Source: a virus. Taken from it: DNA of 24,584 bases. A program made the position numbers and the translations under genes. Within the stretch, counting starts at the first letter, position 1, and every line of letters starts with the position of its first letter. The notes under the pieces were generated by a model. The model had not been told where the DNA came from. It saw only the letters and a program-made list of their open reading frames with translations, and ran no database searches. The stretch covers positions 53,794 to 78,377 of the IMG/VR virus record IMGVR_UViG_3300002242_000001. One strand, given 5' to 3'. Shown piece after piece: positions 16,173-23,390 of this stretch.

Positions 16173-17210
16173 GTGAAAATCCTCGAAACCCTATCTTATG
16201 ATGATGTCCTACTAGTACCGCAATATAGCGACATTCGATCTCGTTCAGAGTGCGATACATCTGTGGCGCTTGGGCCTGGTGTGAATCTAAAAATCCCAAT
16301 CATCTCTTCTTGTATGGATACAGTGACGGAAGATGTAATGGCAACTGCCATGGGAAATCTAGGCGGATTAGGAATTGTTCACAGATATAATTCTCCTCAA
16401 GAGCAGGCTGAAATAGTTCATCGAGCAGTGCAGACAGCAGCACATGAAACACCTATAGCCGCAGCAATTGGAGTAACAAATGATTACATGGAAAGAGCCA
16501 AGCTTTTGGTTAATGCTGGAGCCTCTGCTCTTTGCATTGATGTGGCACATGGCCATCACGTTCTAATGAAAGAAGTATTAACTAATCTTAGGGCTAACTT
16601 TGTCGACGGTCTTTGTATTATCGCAGGAAATGTCGCAACCCTGGAGGGTATAAATGATCTAGCAGATTGGGGTGCAAATGCAGTCAGATGCAACATAGGC
16701 GGCGGATCGATCTGTTCTACGAGGATTCAGACTGGGCATGGAGTTCCTGGATTGCATACTATTTTTGACTGCGCTAAGACAGATCGAGACGTGGCAATTA
16801 TAGCTGATGGCGGAATTAGAAACAGTGGAGATGCTGTGAAGGCATTAGCTGCTGGTGCAGATTGTGTGATGCTCGGATCAATGCTCTCTGGAACTGATGA
16901 GTCTCCAGGCGAATACGTCTTTTTTAATGGCGAAAAAAGAAAGACTTATAGAGGCATGGCAAGTCCTGAAGCACAATTTGACTGGCGTGGTCGTGCCAGC
17001 TCCCTAGAAGGAATTTCTACTACTGTGCCGTATAAAGGACCTGTTGAGGGTATAATTAATACGTTAGCGCAAGGTATAAGAAGTGGATTTTCCTATTCTG
17101 GATGTCGAACTTTAAAAGAACTCCATGCGAAAGCAAAGTTTGTAAAGCAGACAGGAGCAGGAGCAAAAGAAAGTGGCACCCATATTCTCGCACATAACAA
17201 AAATTCTTGA
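16173..17210 (+). CDS. IMP dehydrogenase / GMP reductase family enzyme, CBS-less
   Basis: A 345-residue TIM-barrel enzyme of purine nucleotide interconversion. Visible features are SYDDVLLVP at the N-terminus, SSCMDTVTE, the catalytic Cys loop NIGGGSICSTRIQTG (C181), IIADGGIRNSGD (phosphate site) and YRGMASPEAQ. The flap region ends SLEGISTTVPYKG (E279), with a C-terminal KQTGAGAKES potassium-site-like motif. The two CBS domains normally inserted after about residue 90 in IMPDH are absent, and the sequence lacks the Arg-Tyr-Phe flap motif of IMPDH. That makes GMP reductase (GMP to IMP) about as likely as IMPDH (IMP to XMP), although the C-terminus looks IMPDH-like. The GTG start follows a CGGAGAGA site. 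It fits a phage that rebalances host purine pools. Confidence 0.85.
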   Translation: MKILETLSYDDVLLVPQYSDIRSRSECDTSVALGPGVNLKIPIISSCMDTVTEDVMATAMGNLGGLGIVHRYNSPQEQAEIVHRAVQTAAHETPIAAAIGVTNDYMERAKLLVNAGASALCIDVAHGHHVLMKEVLTNLRANFVDGLCIIAGNVATLEGINDLADWGANAVRCNIGGGSICSTRIQTGHGVPGLHTIFDCAKTDRDVAIIADGGIRNSGDAVKALAAGADCVMLGSMLSGTDESPGEYVFFNGEKRKTYRGMASPEAQFDWRGRASSLEGISTTVPYKGPVEGIINTLAQGIRSGFSYSGCRTLKELHAKAKFVKQTGAGAKESGTHILAHNKNS

Positions 17211-17283
17211 CCAGCTAATTACGTCTTTTGTTTCCTCGGAGATGACTAGGGTTTCTTGCGAATCTACAGAGATAGGATCTGAT

Positions 17284-17874
17284 ATGAATCATAAAAAAAG
17301 ATATGCGTGGATCATCGACAACGGACACGGAGAATCAACCCCAGGGAAAAGATCGCCTCTTTTTGAGGATGGGACTAGACTGATGGAGTTTGACTTCAAT
17401 AGAAGAGTTTCTGGAAGATTAATGCAGCTGCTTGAATCAGCCGGAGTTGAATATCACAATCTTGTCCCAGAAGTTGAACCAGATATTTCGCTGTCTGAAA
17501 GAGTTTCTCGTGCAAATAGTCTTGAAACGGAATTTCCTCAAATTCTTGTATCAATTCACGGGAATGCCTTCGGGACTCAGTGGACTTCACCTGCTGGTAT
17601 TGAAACTTACTACTACTGCAAGAGTACAAAAGGTGAATCTATAGCTGATATATTTCAAAATAGATTGGCGATGACTACTGGTTGGAAAGACCGAGGAGTT
17701 AAGACTGCTAATTTTTATATTTTAAAACATACTGACATGCCCGCAGTGTTAACAGAAAATGGTTTCTTTACCAACAAGGAAGAGTGCAAAAAGATGATGT
17801 CAGATGAGTGGTGTGATAAAATTGCCCATGCACACTTTGATGCTATTATGGAGATTGAGAGAGAGGGATTATGA
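17284..17874 (+). CDS. N-acetylmuramoyl-L-alanine amidase (Amidase_3)
   Basis: A 196-residue zinc amidase that cuts the MurNAc-L-Ala bond of peptidoglycan. I chose ATG 17284 because the protein there begins directly with the catalytic domain. A longer reading from 17173 would overlap the previous gene with unrelated sequence. Ligands and catalytic residues are H15 in DNGHG, E35 in LMEFDF, H92 in SIHGNAFG and E158 in LTENGFFTN. The fold fills the whole protein, with no cell-wall-binding domain and no signal peptide. It would therefore need a holin or pinholin to reach the wall. This is most likely the endolysin, but a virion-associated lysin is possible. Confidence 0.93.
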   Translation: MNHKKRYAWIIDNGHGESTPGKRSPLFEDGTRLMEFDFNRRVSGRLMQLLESAGVEYHNLVPEVEPDISLSERVSRANSLETEFPQILVSIHGNAFGTQWTSPAGIETYYYCKSTKGESIADIFQNRLAMTTGWKDRGVKTANFYILKHTDMPAVLTENGFFTNKEECKKMMSDEWCDKIAHAHFDAIMEIEREGL

Positions 17875-18074
17875 TCAAGGCAAATGATCTAAAAAAGTTT
17901 AAAAAAGCAATTGAGGAAGCGATCAAGGATCTCCCGCAAGATATTAACATGGGATCTAATTCTGCTAGGAGTTATGCTAGAGACAAGATTTATGATCGAT
18001 TGATGGATGAGTTTCATATACGCCCAGCATCTAGTCATGATCTTCCTCCGCTCGAAATAGAGTTCGGCGGGTGA
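17871..18074 (+). CDS. Small charged protein of unknown function
   Basis: A 67-residue product whose ATG overlaps the amidase stop (ATGA). It is Lys- and Asp-rich and helical (KKFKKAIEEAIKDLP), with no membrane segment and no motif I recognise. The tight overlap on both sides makes it a real coding gene. The stop at 18072-18074 directly precedes the next start. Confidence 0.6.
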   Translation: MIKANDLKKFKKAIEEAIKDLPQDINMGSNSARSYARDKIYDRLMDEFHIRPASSHDLPPLEIEFGG

Positions 18075-18260
18075 ATGAGAGAAGGCGGAAAGCGCGTTCA
18101 ACTAAACATTGATATCTTCGAAATTATAATGAAAATATTCAACCAGAAAGGTAGATTCTGGCTTGTCCGTGTTCCATGCTTAAAAAGATGGCTCGCACAT
18201 CATATTGCGAATGAGATTGCCAAAAGATGCGAAGAGGAAATAGAGAATGAGACAACCTGA
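18075..18260 (+). CDS. Small amphipathic protein of unknown function
   Basis: A 61-residue product starting at the base after the preceding stop, and overlapping the thymidine kinase start by 14 bases. It contains an amphipathic helical stretch (NIDIFEIIMKIFNQ) and a basic middle (WLVRVPCLKRWLAHH). The tiling between two genes supports it. No function can be assigned. Confidence 0.5.
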   Translation: MREGGKRVQLNIDIFEIIMKIFNQKGRFWLVRVPCLKRWLAHHIANEIAKRCEEEIENETT

Positions 18261-18822
18261 GTTTATCATTTTTACTGGACCTATGTTCGGGTCAAAGACT
18301 ACTCGCTTAATGGGAGTAGTCGATAGATTTAAGTACCAGAATCGAAAAATTTTAGCATTCAAACCCAGGATGGATGATCGTTACGACGACCAAGATATCG
18401 TGACGCACAACGGAGGTAAGATATCAGCTAATGTAATCGAAGACGCTTCTGAAATTTTTATGCACCTTGCTGAAAGTGATGATGATGTATATGATGTCGT
18501 CGCTGTTGATGAAGCTTTTATGATAAAAGGAGTTGCAGATGTCCTTGTCTGGCTCTATCAGCGAGGAATTACGATCGTTGTTTCATCTTTGGATATGTCT
18601 GCTGCCTGCAATCCATTTGACGAGCTCCAGAAAATGTTGCCGTGGGCAACGAAGATTGAAAAGTGCCCAGCGGTTTGTCCAGTCTGTAGCAGAGATGCTT
18701 ACTATACATATAAAAAGAATAATGACGGAATAGAGATCGCCGTGGGCGGCGCAGAACTCTATGAACCTAGATGTTTTGAGCATCATCCCCTCATGAATAA
18801 GAGAGAGCACAATGATACCTAA
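18247..18822 (+). CDS. tdk: Thymidine kinase, TK1/type II family
   Basis: A 191-residue thymidine kinase that phosphorylates thymidine to dTMP with ATP. The P-loop reads GPMFGSKTT (11-19), and the catalytic Glu is in VDEAF (E89). The lasso and zinc region has CPVC (144-147) with C176 and H179 nearby. The usual P-loop is GPMFSGKST or GPMFSGKTT. Here the Ser and Gly are exchanged, so the Walker glycine before Lys is Ser. The DNA reads this as two clean codons, so it is not a simple indel. The gene overlaps its neighbours on both sides, in a salvage cluster with the DHH phosphoesterase and dCMP deaminase. Confidence 0.9.
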   Translation: MRQPEFIIFTGPMFGSKTTRLMGVVDRFKYQNRKILAFKPRMDDRYDDQDIVTHNGGKISANVIEDASEIFMHLAESDDDVYDVVAVDEAFMIKGVADVLVWLYQRGITIVVSSLDMSAACNPFDELQKMLPWATKIEKCPAVCPVCSRDAYYTYKKNNDGIEIAVGGAELYEPRCFEHHPLMNKREHNDT

Positions 18823-19696
18823 TCCTAGAGATGTAGATCTTGTAATCTATCACAAGAATTGTACTGACGGCTTCGGAGCTGCATATTCTGCATGGCGCCT
18901 GCTGGGAAATCGAGCTGAGTATGTTGCTTGCTCCCATGGAGAGGCCCCGCCCGATGTCAAAGGAAAGAATGTTGCAATATGTGACTTCTCTTTCAAAAAT
19001 GAAGTGACGAAAAAGATGATCGAGGAAGCAGAAGCCCTTGTTATACTTGATCACCACAAATCAGCGATGGTCGAGCTTCATGATATTCCCGACGCCATAT
19101 TCAATATGGAAAAATCCGGCGCAGTGATTACATGGGAATTTTTCCACCCTGGAAAAGACGTCCCAAAGTTTATTCAGTATATTGAAGATAGAGATCTATG
19201 GAAGTGGGATCTACCTTACTCGCGTGAGTTTGCTGCAGCCTTTGATATGGTTCCATTTAATTTCGAAGACTTTGATAAGTTTGTAGATGATTCTGTCTTT
19301 GATGATGCAGTGAAACGCGGCTCTTATATTCTCGCTTACTCCAAGACAGTTGTGAAGAAGATTGCATCCAAGGCGCTCCCCAGAAAATTAGCAGGCCATG
19401 AAGCACTAGTAGTTAATGCATCTCATTGGATGTCCGAGGTCGGAAGCGCACTTTCACCTCACTGTGACCTCGCAATGATCTGGTATCACGATCATAACGA
19501 CAAGAAGATCAAAGTTAGTTTGCGCGCCTTTCACGACAATATAGACGCCTCAGAAATTGCCAAGCAGTTCGGCGGAGGAGGCCACAAGTCAGCCGCCGGG
19601 TTCATTTGGGAAAAAGATATCGAGGAACTATTTGACAAACCAAAGCGAAGAAGAAGAAAGCAAAGTGAGCCCACAAAATCAAAAGACGATTCGTGA
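18812..19696 (+). CDS. DHH/DHHA1 phosphoesterase (oligonucleotide or nanoRNA hydrolase-like)
   Basis: A 294-residue member of the DHH superfamily, which hydrolyses phosphodiester bonds with two metal ions. Motifs in order are YHKNCTDGFGAA (12-24, H14 and D19), ICDFSF (D58), the DHH triad ILDHHKSA (D80-H81-H82), and the C-terminal DHHA1 motif GGGGHKSAAGF (254-264), which binds the nucleic acid end. The protein is too short for full RecJ, so it is more like NrnA/oligoribonuclease relatives. It likely recycles short oligonucleotides into nucleotides for the phage. The Lys/Arg tail (KPKRRRRK) is unusual and could bind nucleic acid. The start overlaps the thymidine kinase stop by 11 bases, and the end overlaps the next gene by 32. 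Confidence 0.9.
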   Translation: MIPNPRDVDLVIYHKNCTDGFGAAYSAWRLLGNRAEYVACSHGEAPPDVKGKNVAICDFSFKNEVTKKMIEEAEALVILDHHKSAMVELHDIPDAIFNMEKSGAVITWEFFHPGKDVPKFIQYIEDRDLWKWDLPYSREFAAAFDMVPFNFEDFDKFVDDSVFDDAVKRGSYILAYSKTVVKKIASKALPRKLAGHEALVVNASHWMSEVGSALSPHCDLAMIWYHDHNDKKIKVSLRAFHDNIDASEIAKQFGGGGHKSAAGFIWEKDIEELFDKPKRRRRKQSEPTKSKDDS

Positions 19697-19892
19697 TGCA
19701 ATTCTTGTAGCTGCTGATAACCTTAAGGGAAAGCTGCCCGAAAGCCCGCGTCACCCTAGCGGAAGAAATCCTTACGCGCACATTCCGAAAGTAATTATGA
19801 GTATCACAGGAAGCTCATACAAGGACCTCACAGATGATTATTTTGATATCGTTATGGAAATCATTGATCTTTGTGAAAGAAAACCATTTTAA
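19665..19892 (+). CDS. Small conserved-looking protein of unknown function
   Basis: A 75-residue product starting at GTG 19665, after a GAAGAAGAAAG purine tract. The open frame begins earlier at 19557, but that part is only the DHHA1 motif region read in another frame. The product is helical at both ends, with a central RHPSGRNPYAHIP segment, and begins SPQNQKTIRDAIL. No family is assigned with confidence. It sits between the DHH gene and the outer-membrane gene. Confidence 0.6.
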   Translation: MSPQNQKTIRDAILVAADNLKGKLPESPRHPSGRNPYAHIPKVIMSITGSSYKDLTDDYFDIVMEIIDLCERKPF

Positions 19893-19909
19893 AACAAAGG
19901 AGAAATAAA

Positions 19910-20440
19910 ATGAAATTCTTAAAATATTTTTTAATTGCAAGTTTAATGTTACCTGTTACAGCCCAAGCTGATGAGCAGCGTATCGGCTTTGTTGCTGGAT
20001 CTACTCACGGCGTAGGTCTAGCTTACTCTAAGCAATATAAGAGCGGTCATGGTTGGCAAGTCTCAGCACTACCAATTGTTGAAGACAACCTAGACTCAAC
20101 AATCTTTTTGGGAGCCGCTAAGTTTAAGACACTTAATTCCTCAAGCTGGGGAAGAGCATATTGGTCACTAGGAATCGCAACCCTGTACCGCAGAGATAAC
20201 GGTCTTTCATTCGAAGAAGTGTGCGACGACAACGGATGTGAAGAAACAGAAGTCCAGGGTGAAAAAGAAGAGTTTCTTATGATGTCATTTGGCCCAGGTG
20301 TCGGCCTCGAACGAAGGTGGAAGCAGTTTTCAATATCTCTTGAGCTTCCTCTTGCAATTCAGGTAGGTAGATCTAACAACCAGTTCGGTTTTGCTGGCAT
20401 GAGACCAATTCCTAACTTCTCTCTAATGTATTTCTGGTAA
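19910..20440 (+). CDS. Outer-membrane beta-barrel-like protein with signal peptide
   Basis: A 176-residue exported protein with a strong AAAGGAGAAAT ribosome-binding site. The signal peptide is MKFLKYFLIASLMLPVTAQA, with a likely cut at AQA/DE (20/21). The mature part is made of alternating, aromatic-rich beta strands (IGFVAGSTHGVGLAYS, GWQVSALPI, AYWSLGIATLYR, FSISLELPLAIQV) and ends in FSLMYFW, the C-terminal aromatic residue typical of barrel proteins recognised by the Bam complex. A pair of Cys in EVCDDNGCEE may form a loop disulfide. A small eight-stranded barrel is plausible. Phage-encoded outer-membrane proteins can block adsorption of other phages, but no such role is shown by the sequence. 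Confidence 0.75.
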   Translation: MKFLKYFLIASLMLPVTAQADEQRIGFVAGSTHGVGLAYSKQYKSGHGWQVSALPIVEDNLDSTIFLGAAKFKTLNSSSWGRAYWSLGIATLYRRDNGLSFEEVCDDNGCEETEVQGEKEEFLMMSFGPGVGLERRWKQFSISLELPLAIQVGRSNNQFGFAGMRPIPNFSLMYFW

Positions 20441-20441
20441 T

Positions 20442-20924
20442 ATGTCAAGATTTCCTGACGATCCAAGCTGTTATGACTGTGGGTGCGATACTAAGCCGGC
20501 ATGCCCAGGGTACCAACCCGACGGCAGGCCAGAGTGGAACAACGTTTGGATGAGAGTCGCTCATACAGTAGCAGAACGATCTTATGACCCAAGGTATAAA
20601 GTGGGTACCATTATCGTTTCTGAGGATAACACCCAGCTGCTTTCCTTGGGATACAACGGTAACTATAAGGGTGGGCCAAATAGAGTTGAGTCTGAAGAAC
20701 CTGGTGAATCTGGATTTATACATGCAGAACAGAATGCTCTTATCAAGTTGGACTACAACAATCCAAAGGTAAAAAAGATGTATATTACTCTAAGTCCATG
20801 CTCGCATTGTGCTAAGATGATTGTTAACGCAAATATCGATGAAGTGATATATGATGAGGAGTATAGAGACAGTCGAGGCCTTGATATTCTTCGCGAAGCA
20901 GGAGTAAAGGTAAAATCAATATAG
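20442..20924 (+). CDS. dCMP deaminase
   Basis: A 160-residue zinc-dependent deoxycytidylate deaminase that turns dCMP into dUMP. The catalytic motif is HAE (H94-E96), and PCSHC (C120, C123) supplies the other zinc ligands. GYNGNYKGGPN and the C-terminal YRDSRGLDILREAGV follow family usage. The N-terminus carries an extra Cys cluster (C10, C13, C15, C21), which may bind a second zinc. It starts one base after the outer-membrane gene stop. Together with the kinase/TS fusion and thymidine kinase it shapes the pyrimidine dNTP pool. If the phage uses modified cytosine, the enzyme would compete for dCMP, so its regulation matters. Confidence 0.95.
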   Translation: MSRFPDDPSCYDCGCDTKPACPGYQPDGRPEWNNVWMRVAHTVAERSYDPRYKVGTIIVSEDNTQLLSLGYNGNYKGGPNRVESEEPGESGFIHAEQNALIKLDYNNPKVKKMYITLSPCSHCAKMIVNANIDEVIYDEEYRDSRGLDILREAGVKVKSI

Positions 20925-20956
20925 TGTCTCATAGGTGAAATTGCTAATCTTAGTGA

Positions 20957-20984
20957 ATATTTATAAGCAGCCTGGAGTGTTAAT
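20957..20984 (+). promoter_or_regulatory. ATATTTA...GGAGTGTT leader upstream of head-region gene
   Basis: ATATTTATAAGCAGCCTGGAGTGTTA before the GTG at 20985 closely matches ATATTTACAGCGCCAGGAGTGTT before the ATG at 13562. The A/T box plus identical ribosome-binding region may be a phage promoter/leader unit. Only two copies are seen. Confidence 0.35.
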
Positions 20985-21295
20985 GTGAACAATATACTCA
21001 CAAAAGAGCGTTTAGCTCAGATCGTTGCAGAAGAACGTGCAAATCTTCAAAACACCCAAGAGGATGAGTGCAAAGCCAACAAGGCTGGATTAGGAAAAGA
21101 TCTGGGCGCAATAGACTCAGGATTAAAAGTGTGCGATAAAAATCAGGATTGGTTTACACAGTTGTTGATGTTTACCACGACGAAGTTTCTGAGTCAGATG
21201 CAAAGCATGAAAGAGGCGCTACGCTAAAGACTCCAGAGGGGCAGACATTTTTCGTGAGCGAAAAAGAACTTAAAAAGAATTATAAGGTAGAGTAA
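20985..21295 (+). CDS. Small unknown protein (frameshifted)
   Basis: About 103 residues after correction. The start is GTG 20985, with GGAG nearby. The first frame carries ILTKERLAQIVAEERANLQ and runs to GLKVCDKN, ending in a stop at 21225-21227 after an unrelated reading. Another frame from about 21140 gives SGLVYTVVDVYHDEV, then TLKTPEGQTFFVSEKELKKNY and a stop at 21293-21295. Adding one A to the A5 run at 21138-21142 joins the two as DKKSGLVYTVVDV. The N-terminus is amphipathic, and the rest is short strands. No function is recognised. It stands directly before the superoxide dismutase-like gene and may be part of the same set. Confidence 0.55.
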
Positions 21296-21300
21296 CAGTT

Positions 21301-21996
21301 ATGAAAAAGAATGAAGTTGCAGAACTAATTAAAGAGACCCTTACACTTGATAACGATACGAATCAAGAAGAGGTTTTGAATGAGGCTCTTGTAGCGCAAG
21401 TGAAAACGTATACGCTTCCAACTGAAGCGCTGTCACAGGCAAATAAGAAAAATCACTTTGAACTCTATGATGAGTACGTGAAGAGCTTTAATAGAATTAG
21501 CGCTGAGCTTGATGCAGTTTCTCGCTCTAGCGCAAATTCAAATCACTCTCTCTTTAGGTCTCTTAAAATAGATGAGACTTACAACTTAAATGCTGTTTAT
21601 CTTCACGAGCTTTTCTTTGCAAATATTGGTGATCTTCAAAGTGAGATTACAATGGATACTCTTTCATTTATGCGCTTAGAGAGAGACTTCGGATCATTTG
21701 ATGAGTGGCAACGTGATTTTCTAGCCTGCGCAACAGCTTCTCGATGTGGCTGGGTTGTAACAGGTTACAATACTTTTACACGAACATATATGAACTATGT
21801 TATTGATCTTCATTCTCTTAACGTTCCAGTCGGTGTAATTCCCGTGATTGTCATGGATGTTTGGCAGCATGCTTACTACAAAGACTATCTAAAGAACGTG
21901 ACTGAGTACGCAGTCAATATGATGAGGGAATTAAACTGGAACGTAATTGAGAGCCGATTTGAACGAACTGAGAAGATTGCAGAAGTTCTCAAGTAG
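21301..21996 (+). CDS. Fe/Mn superoxide dismutase-like protein
   Basis: A 231-residue protein of the iron/manganese SOD family. The four expected metal ligands can be placed: H52 (NHFELYDEYV), H102 (YLHELFFANIG), D186 and H190 (MDVWQHAYYKDY). Spacings of 50, 84 and 4 residues are close to those of E. coli SodA. The C-terminal LNWNVIESRF also fits the family. A 35-residue N-terminal extension precedes the domain and ends in VLNEAL. Length and ligands argue for a real metalloprotein, but Gln143-type and other second-shell residues were not checked. It could detoxify superoxide, or be a structural protein that kept the fold. Its neighbours are unknown genes, some with similar N-terminal peptides. 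Confidence 0.75.
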   Translation: MKKNEVAELIKETLTLDNDTNQEEVLNEALVAQVKTYTLPTEALSQANKKNHFELYDEYVKSFNRISAELDAVSRSSANSNHSLFRSLKIDETYNLNAVYLHELFFANIGDLQSEITMDTLSFMRLERDFGSFDEWQRDFLACATASRCGWVVTGYNTFTRTYMNYVIDLHSLNVPVGVIPVIVMDVWQHAYYKDYLKNVTEYAVNMMRELNWNVIESRFERTEKIAEVLK

Positions 21997-22005
21997 GAGA
22001 TATAA

Positions 22006-22647
22006 ATGGAAAACATGATCGAAAAATTGATTCTTGAGATGGTAAAAAATATTCATGAACAAGATGAGAACGACGAAGATAAGCACAAAGCAGTACCAAG
22101 CTCTCTCGATTCTCAGATTGATTCTTTGTTGATAAAGTACGATGCAGTATCTTCGGAAGCAGAAGGCCGAGCTCCTATGAGCGAGAATTCTTTTCCGCAG
22201 ACTTTGAGTTTTATACTTGAGCAGCTCGGCGACGATCCAGCTGATCCAGGCCCAGGCCAAGTCTTAGCGCAAGATGATGACCCTGCTGCTGACGAGGAAA
22301 AAGAAGTTGAAGACAAAGAAGTCGAAGAGATTGAAGGTGAGGAAGTAGAGATTGAGGAGCCAGAATCAGATCCACGCCTAGACGTTCAGATGTTTGCTGA
22401 AAGAGTAGCACGTCTTGCCTCCATGCCAGAGAAGCTCTTAGGCTATCTCTACGGTGATTTTGGCACGAGCTGAAAACTATGTTAGAGAAAATTATGATGA
22501 TTCAACAGCAAACGCCTTAAAAGAAATAGCTTTATTGATAATCATCGTCTAGAACTCCCAGAAGATGCTGTAGAGCGTGTTCTCGATTCTGATATTCCAC
22601 CACCAGCCGCCAAAGGCGCTGGTCCTGGTGGAGGAGCGGCTGCCTGA
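22006..22647 (+). CDS. Unknown acidic protein, possibly virion associated (two frame breaks)
   Basis: About 213 residues after correction. The ATG at 22006 follows AGGAGAT. The N-terminus MENMIEKLILEMVKN is an amphipathic helix. A very acidic, Glu/Val-repetitive stretch lies at about 98-125, followed by FAERVARLASMPEKLLGYLYGD. The frame changes near 22463-22468 (dropping one T in the TTTT run gives GDLARAENYVRENY). It changes back near 22516-22520 (adding one A to AAAA gives ALKRNSFIDNHRLELPEDA). The C-terminus is VLDSDIPPP followed by an Ala/Gly-rich tail. No family is assigned. The next start GTG directly follows the stop. Confidence 0.55.
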
Positions 22648-22932
22648 GTGAGCAAGTATAAAGATTTCGACCATCGAAAGTCAATTCACATTAAGCTTCT
22701 TACAGATACACATGCAGCTTTTCGAATAGAGCTAATTAAGAAAAAACTGTCTATGCAAGAAGTATTTGAGGACTTCGCCCAAAGAGTCGTCCGAGGAGAT
22801 GGATTCGCCCATCGAGTTTTAGACACTGTGGCTCGAAAGAAAAGAGAGAAGCATATTGAGCGGCTTTCTGAGACAGATGCTGAATCTATTTTCGACGCCA
22901 TTGCAAACAACGATTTTGATTCGAATGAATAA
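22648..22932 (+). CDS. Ribbon-helix-helix-like small protein
   Basis: A 94-residue product from GTG 22648, abutting the stop of the gene before it. The segment KSIHIKLLTDTHAAFRIELIKKKLSMQEVFEDFA has the short strand followed by two helices of ribbon-helix-helix DNA-binding proteins. Similar small proteins are common in T4-like phages. It may be a regulator, but a structural or accessory role cannot be excluded. The rest is a charged helix. Confidence 0.6.
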   Translation: MSKYKDFDHRKSIHIKLLTDTHAAFRIELIKKKLSMQEVFEDFAQRVVRGDGFAHRVLDTVARKKREKHIERLSETDAESIFDAIANNDFDSNE

Positions 22933-22937
22933 CAGAC

Positions 22938-23208
22938 ATGTGGGGAAAAAAAAGATAGCTATAATAAAAAAATCTCGGATCTGGCGCTCCGTCTAGCACA
23001 ACTAGAAGAGACAAATAAGGTTCTTGCTAGCACAGTAATGATACTTAATAAACGTCTAGATAAGCATATGCAGTTTATAGATTCGCTGAGTAGGACGAAT
23101 ACAGCTCTATTAAAAATACTAGATTTACAAAATTCCCCAGTGGGCAAAACTTCAGATGAAGTGAAATTCTTAGGTTTTGACTACGAGGATGAAGCGGAGG
23201 AAAAATGA
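22938..23208 (+). CDS. Small coiled-coil protein of unknown function (frameshifted at A8)
   Basis: An 89-residue product if the A8 run at 22946-22953 is read as A7. From ATG 22938 it then reads MWGKKDSYNKKISDLALRL and continues as an open frame to the TGA at 23206-23208. As printed, the frame from ATG stops at once (TAG). The product has a helical, Leu-rich coiled-coil middle (ISDLALRLAQLEETNKVLA) and ends in acidic FDYEDEAEE. The continuous open frame after the run, and its stop overlapping the next start, make it a real gene. No function is assigned. Confidence 0.5.
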
Positions 23209-23390
23209 TGCCAGCATTTGTTGATAAGTATGTTTCTAAGTTTATATCAAGAAAGTTCTTGGTTTGGCTTTGTTCGTGCGGTTTTCTTTACGGAGAACTT
23301 CTTACAGGAGAGCAGTGGACTTTTCTCTCTGTTGTTTATATCGGGGGTCAAGCTGCGATTGATGCCTTTTTGAAATGGAAGGGAAGATGA
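23205..23390 (+). CDS. Holin-like small membrane protein
   Basis: A 61-residue protein with two hydrophobic segments (about FLVWLCSCGFLYGELL and FLSVVYIGGQAAIDAFL), separated by a short polar turn, and a basic C-terminus KWKGR. That layout is common to small phage holins. ATG 23205 or 23208 follows GCGGAGGAAAA. It overlaps the next gene by a few bases (GATGAC). Assignment rests on topology only. The endolysin lies 5.5 kb upstream, not adjacent. Confidence 0.5.
   Translation: MMPAFVDKYVSKFISRKFLVWLCSCGFLYGELLTGEQWTFLSVVYIGGQAAIDAFLKWKGR

Noticed and set aside
19557-19664. Longer version of the small gene starting at 19557
   Set aside because: That part overlaps the DHHA1 motif region of the phosphoesterase in another frame and lacks a ribosome-binding site. 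GTG 19665 has a purine tract.
22113-22411. Two - strand frames over the acidic gene at 22006-22647
   Set aside because: They are Ser- and Leu-rich complements of a Glu-rich repeat, without ribosome-binding sites.
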